Positions 15,828 through 24,852 of a DNA stretch of 64,000 nucleotides are shown here, piece by piece. Source of the DNA: Christensenellaceae bacterium (lineage in GTDB: Bacteria; Bacillota; Clostridia; Christensenellales; CAG-138); assembly GCA_031261085.1 (NCBI GenBank), contig JAISKB010000022.1, forward strand, positions 1 to 64,000, written 5' to 3'. The notes beneath the pieces were generated by a model. It had not been told where the DNA came from. It ran no database searches and saw only the letters and a list, made by a program, of their open reading frames with translations. Position 1 is the stretch's first letter. Each line of letters begins with the position of its first letter. The translations under genes and the position numbers were made by a program.

Positions 15828-18632
15828 TTATGCGAGCGCTTCGTTAAGCGCAGCCAAAATGCGTTCGGGCGTGAATGGGGCATCGTTCAGCTCACGGTTT
15901 ATGGCGTTGCTCACCGCGTTGCCTATGGCGGCAAGCGAGGGCGTAACCGAGCATTCGCCGATGCTCTTGGCGCCATATGGTCCACCCGGCTCACCCTGCT
16001 CGATGAGCGCTACCTGTATGCGCGTAGGCATCTCTTTGGCGTGTATGAGCCGATAGGTTTTAAACGTTGCGTTGCTCACCCGGCCATTCGCATCAAAGCA
16101 AATGCCTTCGCACAGCGCGTGCCCCGCACCCATCATCACCGCTCCTTCTATTTGCCCTTCTATCGAAAGCGGGTTGAGCGCCAGCCCCACATCGTGCACG
16201 GCCACATAATCGAGCAGCTTCACCTCGCCGGTTTGCACATCCACAGCCACTTTGGCGATATGGGCGCCATAAGAGGTGGGCACGGCCTGTGAGGTGAAGG
16301 TTTCGTTTATGGCCAGCTCGCGCTGCTGTTTATGCCGGGCGTGCGCCGCCACCTCTTCCAGTGTGGCGCTGCGGCCATCGAGCGCCGCGGCCGCGTTTTC
16401 TTTCAGGGTGATATCCGCCGGGTTCACCTGCAGCAGGTCGCCAGCCACCTCTTGCAGCAGCGCCTTCATTTTTTCGGCTGCTTTTATGGCGGCGTGGCCG
16501 CTCACATAGGCGCCGCGGCTTGAATAATCGCCCAGTTGATACAGCGTGGCGTCCGTGTCGGCTTGCACGCAGGCGATGCGCTCCGTATCCACGCCCAGCA
16601 CGCCGCCTATCAACTGCGTTTGCAGCGTGATGCTGCCGTTGCCCATCTCATGCGACCCGCTCGCAAACACCAGGGAGCCATCTTCATTGAGCTTTATCGA
16701 CATGGCCGTCATATCTGTCATAACGCCAAACATGCCGTTGCCATGAGAGGAAACGCCGATGCCGATGCCGATGCGCACGCGCTCGTTCTGGCTATCTTTC
16801 TGCTGTTGCAGAGCGTTGTCATAGTCGGCAAGCTCCAGGGCCTTGGTAAAGCAATCCATCACGCGAACGTTGCCGTTGGGCGCTTGAGAGCGTGGGTCCA
16901 AGCTGTTGGGCTCAATGAGATTCAGGCGCTCAATCTCGGATAAATCCATACCCAAATCACGGGCGATGCGGTTTAGCTGCCGCTGCTGCGCAAAGAATAC
17001 CTGCGGCGAGCCGAACCCGCGCATGGGGCCGCTGACGGGCAGGTTGGTCATAACGGCATAGCCGGTAAAACGTATGTTGGGATTTTTGTGCACCTTAAAC
17101 ACCTTGCCGCTTAGCGCCCATATCACGGCGCTGCTGCTGGTGGCATAGGCGCCGGCGTTGCAGTGCAGCGTGTATTCCTGCGCGGTGATACGGCCTTCCA
17201 GGGTCACGCCGGTCTTTACGCGTATCTTCATGGCGTGCCGGCTGCGCGTGTTGCATATCTCCTCGCGCCGGTTCAGCACAAGCTTCACCGGGCGGCCCGA
17301 CTGCATGGATAGCGCCGTCGCCACATGTTCGAACATCATATCTATCTTGCCGCCAAAGCCGCCGCCTACGGCGGGCACATTTACATGGATGCGATTCATG
17401 GGCAAGCCGAACATACGCCGCAGGTTGGCGCGCAGGCCATAAGAATCCTGCGAGGAGGTGTAGACGGTGAGCGCGCCGCTCGCGGCATAGTTTGCTATGC
17501 AGGCGTGCGTTTCAATGGCGGCATGATGTATGGGCTTGAAGGTGTAGCAGTCTTCATATGTGCGGCTGGCTTCAGCAAAGCCTGCTTCAACATCACCCGC
17601 ATTTTGACGCACCGTTTCGATCAGGTTGCCGCCGGCAAGGCCGCAAAGCGCGGCATCATGCAGGGGATAAGCGCCTTCCTCGAGCGCGGCTTCCGGATCA
17701 AAGTTCACCGGCAGCGGTTCATATTCTACCTTTATGAGAGAAACGGCCTTTGCCGCGGTGGCTTCATCCACGGCGGCCACAGCGGCCACGCGGTCGCCAA
17801 CATAGCGCACGGTGTCGTCGAACATCCGTTCAGTTAAAAATTTATTAAATACTTCTGTACTGCTATTGTAGCGCACGTTTGGCGTGTTACGGTAGTCAAC
17901 GATGGCCTTTACGCCCGGTAAAGCCGCCGCAGCGCTGGTGTCTATCGACTTGATGCGCGCGTGCGGCACGGTGGAATAAAGCAGTTTGGCCATCAATTGG
18001 CCGGGCAGCGAGATGTCGGCGCAATAGCGCAGCTGTCCTGTGACCTTTTCGGCGGCGTCACGAATGGGCAGGCGCGCGCCGGCCATGGGGTTGGCGGCCC
18101 GCGCGGCCAGCATGGCATCGGTGGGCGGGATGACAGAGGATGTCTGCTGCGCCGCCACAGCGTCTTCACCACGCAGCACGCGGGCAGCGTTTTGTATGGC
18201 GTCCACGATCTTCACATAGCCGGTGCAGCGGCACAGGTTGTTATCGAGCGCGGTGCGTATCTCGTCTTCTGTCGGGTTTTGATTTTTATCCAACAGCGCC
18301 TTGGCGGCTATAACCATGCCCGGTGTGCAGAAGCCGCACTGCACCGCGCCTGAATCTATAAATGCCTGCTGTATGCGGTGCAGCTTCGCGCCTTCGGCAA
18401 CACCCTCTATGGAGGTGATGCGGGCGCCCTCGGCTTTGCGCACCTGCACAAGGCAGGCGTTGATGGCCTCGCCCTCAAAGATGATTTTGCACGCGCCGCA
18501 ATCACCGGTGCTGCAGCCGCACTTCGTGCCGGTGAGTCCCAGCACATCGCGCAGCACGCGAAGCATCGTCCAGTTTGGCTCGGCATATACGGTGACAGCA
18601 TCCTCGTTGAGAATGAAGTGAAATTCTTGCAT
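15828..18632 (-). CDS. Fused Fe-S/molybdopterin hydroxylase, xanthine dehydrogenase family
   Basis: A single 934-residue chain joining the small two-cluster [2Fe-2S] subunit to the large Mo subunit. Cluster ligands: Cys40, 45, 48, 60 (CGCSTGDCGAC) and Cys99, 102, 134, 136 (CGFCTPG, LCRCTG). From about residue 190 the aldehyde oxidase/xanthine dehydrogenase domain begins; AVGGGFGGK is a molybdopterin loop, and GAKSIGE near the C terminus carries the catalytic Glu. No FAD domain is fused and none is in this operon, so electrons pass to another partner. Start ATG 18632 (GAGGTAATC upstream); a longer form is possible. It hydroxylates, or in reverse reduces, a purine-like heterocycle; the exact substrate is unknown. 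Confidence 0.87.
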   Translation of the reverse strand: MQEFHFILNEDAVTVYAEPNWTMLRVLRDVLGLTGTKCGCSTGDCGACKIIFEGEAINACLVQVRKAEGARITSIEGVAEGAKLHRIQQAFIDSGAVQCGFCTPGMVIAAKALLDKNQNPTEDEIRTALDNNLCRCTGYVKIVDAIQNAARVLRGEDAVAAQQTSSVIPPTDAMLAARAANPMAGARLPIRDAAEKVTGQLRYCADISLPGQLMAKLLYSTVPHARIKSIDTSAAAALPGVKAIVDYRNTPNVRYNSSTEVFNKFLTERMFDDTVRYVGDRVAAVAAVDEATAAKAVSLIKVEYEPLPVNFDPEAALEEGAYPLHDAALCGLAGGNLIETVRQNAGDVEAGFAEASRTYEDCYTFKPIHHAAIETHACIANYAASGALTVYTSSQDSYGLRANLRRMFGLPMNRIHVNVPAVGGGFGGKIDMMFEHVATALSMQSGRPVKLVLNRREEICNTRSRHAMKIRVKTGVTLEGRITAQEYTLHCNAGAYATSSSAVIWALSGKVFKVHKNPNIRFTGYAVMTNLPVSGPMRGFGSPQVFFAQQRQLNRIARDLGMDLSEIERLNLIEPNSLDPRSQAPNGNVRVMDCFTKALELADYDNALQQQKDSQNERVRIGIGIGVSSHGNGMFGVMTDMTAMSIKLNEDGSLVFASGSHEMGNGSITLQTQLIGGVLGVDTERIACVQADTDATLYQLGDYSSRGAYVSGHAAIKAAEKMKALLQEVAGDLLQVNPADITLKENAAAALDGRSATLEEVAAHARHKQQRELAINETFTSQAVPTSYGAHIAKVAVDVQTGEVKLLDYVAVHDVGLALNPLSIEGQIEGAVMMGAGHALCEGICFDANGRVSNATFKTYRLIHAKEMPTRIQVALIEQGEPGGPYGAKSIGECSVTPSLAAIGNAVSNAINRELNDAPFTPERILAALNEALA

Positions 18633-18718
18633 GTGGATTACCTCGTTTGCAGATATCATTGTGCTCGATGCACGTTCTTATTTTAAAGGCACTTGTAAAA
18701 AACGGCAAGTACCGCATT

Positions 18719-20287
18719 CTATCCGGCGCCGCGCAATGCGCCCGCCATCATAAGGCCCAGCGTGTCGGTCTTCACCTCCGCAGCCGGCATCTGACCCACT
18801 ACTTCCCCCTCATATAGCACGGCCACACGGTCGCTCAACGCCAGTATCTCTTCTATTTCGGTGGATATCAGCAGCACGGCGCAGCCTCGGTCGCGCGCTT
18901 CGATGATGCGGTTGTGTACATATGCCGTGGCGCCAAAGTCCAGCCCGCGGGATGGATGCATGGCGATGAGCAGGGAAGGCGCTTTGGACAGCTCCCGCGC
19001 CAAAACGATTTTTTGTTGATTGCCACCCGAAAGGTTCTGCATAAGCGCGTCACGATCGGGCGCTTTCACCTGGTAGCTTGCCATGGCTTCATCGGTAAGG
19101 CGATCTATAAGCTTCCAATCCAGCAGGTGCTTATGAGACATAGGCGCTTTATAATAGTTCATCAATATAAAGTTTTCGCGTATGTTCATGGATAGCACCA
19201 CGCCGCGGCGATGCCTATCCTCGGGGATATGACCCACCCCCTGCTCCAAAAAAGCACGCGCGGATTTGCCGGCCATATCCACGCCGTTTATGCGCACCTT
19301 GCCGGATTCGGGCGTGAGCAAACCGCATATCGCATCCGCCAGTTCGGATTGTCCGTTGCCATCCACACCCGCGATGCCCAGGATTTCACCGCCCGCCAAC
19401 GAGAGGGAAAGGTCTTTTAGCGCCATAAGCCCGCGCGTGTTACGGCAGCAAAGCTTTGTGCATTCCAACACGGTTTCATGCAGGGAGGCAGGTTTTTTCT
19501 CTATGGCGCTCAATTCCTCGCCGCCCATCATCAGGCGGGCCAACGTTTGCTGGCAGGTATCGCACACATGTATCGTGCTCGTTATTTCACCCAGCCGCAA
19601 TATAGAAACCCTGTCGCATATGGCCATAATCTCGTTCAGCTTATGGCTTATAAATATCACCGTGTGATTTGCCTCGGTGAGGCGGCGAATCATGTTAAAC
19701 AGCTCTTCGGTTTCTTGTGGGGTAAGCACGGCGGTGGGCTCATCGAGTATGAGAAGGTCGGCGCCCTTGTAGAGCGCCTTGAGTATCTCGAGGCGCTGCT
19801 GTTGGCCGACCGATAGCTGCCAAACCTTCGCCCAAGGATCCAAGGACATATTGTAGGCCTTGGCAAGCGCTTCGATTTTTTTGGCGGCTTCGTTTAGGTT
19901 TAGCCTGCCTTGCCGGCCGCAGTTCATACCGAGCACTACGTTTTCGACCACGCTTAAAGCGGGTATGAGCATGAAGTGCTGGTGCACCATGCCGATGCCT
20001 AAAGCAATGGCATCCTTTGGGCTTTGAATATCCACCGCCTGCCCTTTCCAATATATCTTGCCAGCGGTAGGCGGATAGAGCCCGTAAAGGATGTTCATCA
20101 ATGTGGATTTACCGGCCCCGTTTTCTCCCAACAGGGCATGCACCTCGCCCTGGCAAATTTGCAGGTTTATGTTGTGGTTGGCGCGCACGCCGGCAAAGTA
20201 TTTGCTTATGTGGCGCATTTCAAGCAGCGGCGGAGTCGTTTGCTTTTGCGTGAGCGCCTGGTTGTCCATCTGCTTTTTATTTGCCAT
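18719..20287 (-). CDS. Nucleoside-type ABC importer ATPase (two domains)
   Basis: 522-residue tandem ABC ATPase of the kind paired with BMP-family receptors in nucleoside/purine import. Domain 1 begins at about residue 22 (LEMRHISKYFAGVRAN) with Walker A GENGAGKST, signature LSVGQQQR and Walker B LLILDEPTA. Domain 2 has GVDGNGQSE, LSGGNQQK and a Walker B variant SLLIAMHPSRG in which the acidic DEP is replaced by MHP, usual for the degenerate site in this subfamily. Start ATG 20287 after AAGGAG. Downstream is the fused hydroxylase, upstream the permeases. Confidence 0.9.
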   Translation of the reverse strand: MANKKQMDNQALTQKQTTPPLLEMRHISKYFAGVRANHNINLQICQGEVHALLGENGAGKSTLMNILYGLYPPTAGKIYWKGQAVDIQSPKDAIALGIGMVHQHFMLIPALSVVENVVLGMNCGRQGRLNLNEAAKKIEALAKAYNMSLDPWAKVWQLSVGQQQRLEILKALYKGADLLILDEPTAVLTPQETEELFNMIRRLTEANHTVIFISHKLNEIMAICDRVSILRLGEITSTIHVCDTCQQTLARLMMGGEELSAIEKKPASLHETVLECTKLCCRNTRGLMALKDLSLSLAGGEILGIAGVDGNGQSELADAICGLLTPESGKVRINGVDMAGKSARAFLEQGVGHIPEDRHRRGVVLSMNIRENFILMNYYKAPMSHKHLLDWKLIDRLTDEAMASYQVKAPDRDALMQNLSGGNQQKIVLARELSKAPSLLIAMHPSRGLDFGATAYVHNRIIEARDRGCAVLLISTEIEEILALSDRVAVLYEGEVVGQMPAAEVKTDTLGLMMAGALRGAG

Positions 20288-20335
20288 TACTCCATCATCT
20301 CCTTAACCCAAATGCAGGGTCGCGTTTCAAAAATA

Positions 20336-21268
20336 TCATTCTTTTATATAGGGGATGCCGCTGGCGGCCGGGCCTTTATTGCGCCCCACAAAGCCGGCCA
20401 GCGTCAATATGGTAAGTATGTAGGGCGCCATCAGTATAAACTGATAGGGTATGCCCGTGCCCAGCGCCTGCAGGCGGGATTCCAGCGAAAGCCCGGCGCC
20501 AAATAACAGCGCGGCGCCCAGCACCCCATAGGGCGTATATTTGCCAAAAACCACGGCTGCCAACGCGATGAATCCGCGGCCGGCGGTCATAGATTCCATA
20601 AAAAAGCTGAGAACACCCAGCGAAAGATAGGCGCCGGCGGCGCCGCCGAGCAGGCCGCTGAAAAGAATGGTGCCATAACGCACGCGCACCACGTCGATGC
20701 CCACGGTATCACACGCCTTGGGATATTCGCCCACGGCGCGTATCTTTAGGCCGATTTCGGTGTGGAACAGGAAATATTGCGAAAGCGGCGCGATGAACAG
20801 CGCCAGGTATACCAATATGTTCTGCGAAAAAATGGTGGATAGTATCTCGCCCAGCCAAGATATGCGCGCAAGCGCATCCGGGAAAGGCAGCACATGAAAC
20901 GAAGGTATGGCGGGCGGCGTGGCGTTCATGCCAAACACGATGCGGTTTACCGTGGTGGTTAAGCCAGCGGCCAGGATGTTGATGCCAGCGCCCACCACGA
21001 TTTGATCGGCATGCAGGGAAACCGTGAGCAATGCGAATATGGCGGCCACCAGCAGCCCGGCGAGCATCGCAGCCAGCAGGCCAAGCCAGGCGCTGTTGAG
21101 ATAGAGCGCGCCAACGACGCCGGCCAAAGCGCCAAAGAGCATAATGCCTTCCGCGCCGATGTTAACCACGCCTGCTCGCTCGCTGAAGAGAAAACCCATG
21201 CCCGCAATAAGAATGGGCATGGCCATGCGTAAATCAGCGGCCAAAAAGTTACAAATTTGCGATAACAA
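20336..21268 (-). CDS. Nucleoside-type ABC importer permease (second permease)
   Basis: 310-residue membrane protein of BPD_transp_2 type with about eight hydrophobic segments; MGFLFSERAGVVNIGAEGIMLFGALAG (first third) and GRGFIALAAVVFGKYTPYG are typical of purine/nucleoside permeases of the YufQ kind. It pairs with the next permease to make a heterodimeric channel. The start is a TTG at 21268, 11 nt after GGGAG; no ATG with a ribosome site lies near without removing the first helix. It ends GRNKGPAASGIPYIKE, cytoplasmic. Confidence 0.85.
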   Translation of the reverse strand: MLSQICNFLAADLRMAMPILIAGMGFLFSERAGVVNIGAEGIMLFGALAGVVGALYLNSAWLGLLAAMLAGLLVAAIFALLTVSLHADQIVVGAGINILAAGLTTTVNRIVFGMNATPPAIPSFHVLPFPDALARISWLGEILSTIFSQNILVYLALFIAPLSQYFLFHTEIGLKIRAVGEYPKACDTVGIDVVRVRYGTILFSGLLGGAAGAYLSLGVLSFFMESMTAGRGFIALAAVVFGKYTPYGVLGAALLFGAGLSLESRLQALGTGIPYQFILMAPYILTILTLAGFVGRNKGPAASGIPYIKE

Positions 21269-21310
21269 GCTGTGTTCAGCTCCCTTCTAAACGCTGTGTT
21301 GGGGGTTGGG

Positions 21311-22423
21311 TTACGGTATCTCCGAAGGAGCGTTGGGTTCTTCGGGAGCGCTGTCGCGGCGAGCGGCCCGCGCAATGGCGCGACGGCGCGCTATTAAAAA
21401 CACGATATTGCTCGCTGCAACAAATAAAACTACCAGAGCCTGCAATATGTTCACGATGGATACGGGAACCTTGGAGAGCATCTGCATGAGGTTCGCGCCG
21501 CTTCGCACGATGCCAAACAGCGCCGCGGCAAAAAATATACCCAAAGGCGTGTTGTGCCCCAGCAGCGCCACGGCTATGCCATCAAAACCGGCGCCGTTGG
21601 AGAAGTTGGGCATGAGCCGCCATTGTATGCCTAGAATATCTGTGGCGCCGGCCAACCCGGCACAACCGCCGGCTAAAAACATGCAAAGCAATACGCTCGA
21701 AGAAGGTTTCATGCCTGCATACGAAGCGGCTTCAGGGTTTGCACCCACCACGCGGGTTTCGTAACCATGTGTTGTCTTCCAAAGGAAAAAATAAAATAAA
21801 ACCAAACACAGCAGCGCGATAAAAATGCCGATGTGCAAGCGCGTACCCGGCAAAAACCGTGTGAGCTGGGAAGATTCGACAATGGGTCTGCTTTGAGGGA
21901 AGGTGCCCGGCGGTTCTTCAAGCGGGCCGCTCACCAGATAATTGATGAGGTATTGGGCAACGTAGTTGAGCATAATCGTCGTGATGACCTCGCTGGAGCC
22001 AAACCGCACCTTCAGCCAGCCGGATAAAAAGCCCCACAAGCCGCCGCCTACAAAACCGGCCAATACGGCAAAAAGCTGATGGAGCGGGGCGGGGAGGTTG
22101 GGAATATAGATGCCTACCAGCGCAGCCGTGAGGCCGCCAATATACAGCTGGCCCTCGGCGCCGATGTTTACGAGGCCGCAGCGTGCGGCCAAAGCGTAGG
22201 CCAGCCCGGTGAAGATGAGGGGGCCCATTTTGAGGAGGGATTCGGCGATGGCGTTTTTGCTGCCCAAAGACCCCTCTATCATGTTTTTGGCGGCGGAAAT
22301 CACATCGAGCCCGCAAAGGTGTATGATTACGCCGCTCACCACGAATGCTAATAAAACGGAAGCCACAGGAATCCACGAAGACGAGCCCTGCTGCAAAAGC
22401 TTTTTAATCCGTTGTGTGTTCAT
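21311..22423 (-). CDS. Nucleoside-type ABC importer permease (first permease)
   Basis: About 370 residues, BPD_transp_2 family, YufP-like: an N-terminal helix (SWIPVASVLLAFVVSGVIIHL), then LIFTGLAYALAARCGLVNIGAEGQLYIGG, the family hallmark, and a basic C-terminal tail (IARRRAIARAARRD). ATG 22423 has a weak ribosome site (GGGTAAGA); a TTG 48 bases upstream is an alternative. It lies 178 bp after the receptor gene with a hairpin in between, and 42 bp before the second permease. Confidence 0.82.
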   Translation of the reverse strand: MNTQRIKKLLQQGSSSWIPVASVLLAFVVSGVIIHLCGLDVISAAKNMIEGSLGSKNAIAESLLKMGPLIFTGLAYALAARCGLVNIGAEGQLYIGGLTAALVGIYIPNLPAPLHQLFAVLAGFVGGGLWGFLSGWLKVRFGSSEVITTIMLNYVAQYLINYLVSGPLEEPPGTFPQSRPIVESSQLTRFLPGTRLHIGIFIALLCLVLFYFFLWKTTHGYETRVVGANPEAASYAGMKPSSSVLLCMFLAGGCAGLAGATDILGIQWRLMPNFSNGAGFDGIAVALLGHNTPLGIFFAAALFGIVRSGANLMQMLSKVPVSIVNILQALVVLFVAASNIVFLIARRRAIARAARRDSAPEEPNAPSEIP

Positions 22424-22526
22424 TCTTACCCGTGCTTTCTGCGCACTGTCCTCGCGTTTGTTTGTGCGCAATCATATGGAACGATCATTGGCATGAATAG
22501 CGTACAGCGATATAAAAGCGAATGCA

Positions 22527-22560
22527 AGGGCCGGTTTACCGTGCCAGCAAAACCAGCCCT
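22527..22560 (-). other. Stem-loop after the BMP receptor gene
   Basis: Arms AGGGCCGGTTT and AAACCAGCCCT pair at 10 of 11 positions around a 12-nt loop, 41 bp past the receptor stop. There is no strong U-tract directly after it; a role in mRNA stability or partial termination between receptor and permease genes is likely. Confidence 0.5.
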
Positions 22561-22600
22561 CGACATTTTATTTACGCTTGTATCTCCGTGTCGTTAAATA

Positions 22601-23638
22601 CTATCGCTGCACGGCGGCGATAAGCGCCTCTACATCTATTTCGCCGTTAACGATTGCCTGTATCGTGTCTTCTACCAGCTGCACCTTGGCGGGGTCCAGG
22701 CTGGGCTTTAAGGCTTCGTTCCAAAGGACGCCGGTCGCGCCTTCTTTTGTGGCCAGCAGATAGTATTTGGCCTCAAATGTGCCCTGCAGCGCCTCGTTTA
22801 TAACGAACTTTATGCCCACAGACAGATCATACTTCGAGCTGGCAACAACGGTTTCGGGGGCTACTTCCGCCTGATCGCCTGCAAAGCCGATGGCCGTCTT
22901 CCCCTTTTCTTTGGCGCCTTCGATAACGCCCAGGCCCGCCTGGTTGGCATTGCCCAACACGACATCGCATCCGTTTTCGATGTAGCTGATGGCCACCTCT
23001 TTGGCTTTGGCAACATCATCCCAGCTGCCTATCAGGGTATCCTGAGGCTCTACGGCTTCGTTCACCAGCCTGGAACCCGCAACGAAGCCATCAGCCGCAT
23101 CGGTGATGGGGGGCATTTCTTCGCCGCCTATGTAGGCAATTTTATTGGTTTCCGTGAAAGCGCCTGCCAAAACGCCGCCGATGAAGCCAGCTTCTTTATT
23201 GGATACCTCAAGCGCGGCCAGATTCGGCTCCACCGCGACGCTGGAGCTCGTAACCACAAACTTAATATTGGGGAAATCCTTGGCTACCTTGGTGACGGCA
23301 TCGTTGAATTCGTAGCCGTGCGCGATGATCATGTCGTAACCTTGGTTTGCGAAATTGCGCAGCACTTCTTCTTGAGCCTGCGCCGATACGTTTTCGACAC
23401 AATCGCCCGAAACGCCCAAATCAGCGATGGCCGCTTGCAGCCCCTGATAGGCTACGGCATTCCATCCGCTGTCATTGGTGGGGCCGGATACCAACAAGCC
23501 CACCTTAAACCCCTGAGCGGCTTCGGGTTGCTGTGCGGTGTCGGCCGGGGCGGAAGGTGCAGCGGCAGGGGCGCAAGCCGCCAACACAAACAACAGGGAA
23601 AGGATCACTGCGAGGATGGTACTTAGTTTCTTCATCAT
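22601..23638 (-). CDS. BMP-family nucleoside/purine-binding lipoprotein
   Basis: Receptor of the importer, 345 residues. Signal peptide with canonical lipobox LAAC (Cys22), then an Ala/Pro linker and a type I binding fold of the BMP/PnrA group: FKVGLLVSGPTNDSGWNAVAYQGL, YDMIIAHGYEFNDAVTKVAKDFPNIKFVV, GGVLAGAFTETNKIAYIGGEEMPPI. BMP proteins typically bind purine nucleosides. Two adjacent ATGs exist; the first (23638) sits 7 nt from AGAGG. Neighbouring deaminase, molybdenum hydroxylases and deoD support a purine ligand, but the exact ligand is not visible. Confidence 0.88.
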   Translation of the reverse strand: MMKKLSTILAVILSLLFVLAACAPAAAPSAPADTAQQPEAAQGFKVGLLVSGPTNDSGWNAVAYQGLQAAIADLGVSGDCVENVSAQAQEEVLRNFANQGYDMIIAHGYEFNDAVTKVAKDFPNIKFVVTSSSVAVEPNLAALEVSNKEAGFIGGVLAGAFTETNKIAYIGGEEMPPITDAADGFVAGSRLVNEAVEPQDTLIGSWDDVAKAKEVAISYIENGCDVVLGNANQAGLGVIEGAKEKGKTAIGFAGDQAEVAPETVVASSKYDLSVGIKFVINEALQGTFEAKYYLLATKEGATGVLWNEALKPSLDPAKVQLVEDTIQAIVNGEIDVEALIAAVQR

Positions 23639-23735
23639 GATTTTTCCTCTTTCATTATGGTTATATTTTACCCCGCACAAAGGGGAGTAAACCGTTTGAA
23701 AACCCAGTTTGAGAACCCAATGGAACAGTAAATGG

Positions 23736-24416
23736 CTATAGGTCTTTGTAGTGGTCTTTAAACCAAAGGTCCTCGCGCTTAAACTCGATGCCCTGCTCCT
23801 TGAGATAATGGCGGCCGGCCTTTAAGATGAGCGCCGCTTCGGCAACGCGCCGGCCAAGCCCTACCACCTTTTCCATGCCAATCAGGTCTTCCTTGGCGCC
23901 TTCTTCTTTGCGGTCTTGGCTCCACACAGAAGCGCCGCAATAGTTACCGCCGGGGCCGCCGGTTTCCAATATCTCATAAGTTAAGAAGCAATTGCGCAAG
24001 GTGAGAAGGCACATTTCCTGCCCGCCGTGGCGCGTGCCGCCGGTGGTGAGCGCGCCGCCCACCCGGTTTGCCAGCAAACCCGGATGCACCAGATATGTGG
24101 GGCGTAAACGGCTGAAGAAATCTTGAATGAGCGGCGTAGAATTCATCTGATAGACGGGGCTGCCCACCACATAGCCGTCCGCCGCGTGGAATTTTTCCTG
24201 TACCTCTTGGAAATCATCTTTGATGGCGCACAGGGTTCCATCCTTCACGCACTTGTTGCAGTGGATGCAGTGCCCGATCTTCTTACCCCTAAGGGTAACG
24301 AATTCCGTTGTAACGCCCGGCACCTGCGCCGCTGCATTCAGCGCTTCTTGCACACAGTACTCTGTGGCGCCTTTGCGATGGCTGCCGCTGATACCCAAAA
24401 TCTTCACATCAATCAT
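23736..24416 (-). CDS. Iron-sulfur flavoprotein (flavodoxin-like NAD(P)H/FMN oxidoreductase)
   Basis: 226 residues. The N terminus ILGISGSHRKGATEY is the FMN phosphate loop of the NADPH-dependent FMN reductase fold. Cys50, 53, 56 and 63 form the compact C-x2-C-x2-C-x6-C motif of iron-sulfur flavoproteins, which bind a [4Fe-4S] cluster. Such proteins shuttle electrons in anaerobes. As first gene of the importer/hydroxylase transcript it could be the redox partner that the FAD-less fused hydroxylase lacks (inference). Start ATG 24416 after AAAGGAGC; the promoter lies at 24557-24585. Confidence 0.8.
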   Translation of the reverse strand: MIDVKILGISGSHRKGATEYCVQEALNAAAQVPGVTTEFVTLRGKKIGHCIHCNKCVKDGTLCAIKDDFQEVQEKFHAADGYVVGSPVYQMNSTPLIQDFFSRLRPTYLVHPGLLANRVGGALTTGGTRHGGQEMCLLTLRNCFLTYEILETGGPGGNYCGASVWSQDRKEEGAKEDLIGMEKVVGLGRRVAEAALILKAGRHYLKEQGIEFKREDLWFKDHYKDL

Positions 24417-24467
24417 GTTGTTGTGCTCCTTTTTTATTGTACGCTTGCGCGCATTTGTTTTTAATAC

Positions 24468-24514
24468 ATGTCTTCATTATGTCTTCATTGCCGTGCTCAT
24501 AACCGTGCTCATAA
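24468..24514. repeat. Two adjacent perfect tandem duplications (11 bp and 12 bp)
   Basis: ATGTCTTCATT occurs twice end to end (24468-24478, 24479-24489), then after one base CCGTGCTCATAA occurs twice end to end (24491-24502, 24503-24514). They lie in the 5' untranslated region of the flavoprotein transcript, where they could be regulator half-sites or slippage products. Confidence 0.75.
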
Positions 24515-24533
24515 TAGGATTAGTCTTCTAGAG

Positions 24534-24544
24534 AGTGAATCACT
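24534..24544. promoter_or_regulatory. 11-bp palindrome below the purine-import promoter
   Basis: AGTGAATCACT (5-1-5) lies 12 bp downstream of the -10 box of the promoter at 24557-24585, a standard repressor position. The binding protein is unknown; the GntR at 33673 is one candidate. Confidence 0.4.
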
Positions 24545-24556
24545 TTATTATAATAT

Positions 24557-24585
24557 AGTCTACATATGAATATATCTTTTGTCAA
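24557..24585 (-). promoter_or_regulatory. Promoter of the flavoprotein-importer-hydroxylase transcript
   Basis: Minus strand: TTGACA (24585-24580), 17-nt spacer, TAGACT (24562-24557). It would transcribe seven genes down to the terminator at 14311-14369. Confidence 0.5.
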
Positions 24586-24782
24586 GATGGTTCATCTTGG
24601 TTGTTCCACAATCCGCAGCCTTGCCCCGGCGCCGATATGCTGCCGCCGCCATCGCTATTTAACGACATTCCCTGCAGCAGAACGATGCTTTTTACAGAAA
24701 AAGCCATGGCGTATATGCAAATATTACAAATCACACCGCTGCTTGCAAAATGCAGGAACACCAAGAAGGATGTGTAAAATTT

Positions 24783-24804
24783 GCCGCGCTGTCAGCGGCA
24801 GCGC
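24783..24804 (-). terminator. Possible weak terminator after ygeY
   Basis: On the minus strand TGCCGC-TGACAGC-GCGGCA forms a hairpin followed by AATTTTACA; an alternative pairing is GCGCTG/CAGCGC. The U-tract is short, so termination may be partial. Confidence 0.35.
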
Positions 24805-24852
24805 TTGGGGGCCGCCCTGCTAAGGCGTACCCCAAAGCGTGCAAATGCTTGC

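Larger units (their letters stand above)
24417..24852. other. Gene-free region between ygeY and the flavoprotein gene
   Basis: No protein-coding gene is supported. It contains tandem duplications (24468-24514), the palindrome AGTGAATCACT (24534-24544), the promoter of the flavoprotein transcript (24557-24585) and, near ygeY, a hairpin that may end the ygeY transcript. I see nothing definite between 24590 and 24780. Confidence 0.6.

Noticed and set aside
15828..18632. Frameshift or assembly fusion joining separate hydroxylase subunits
   Set aside because: The reading frame is continuous through a normal linker, and fused Fe-S/Mo hydroxylases are known; no sign of an error.
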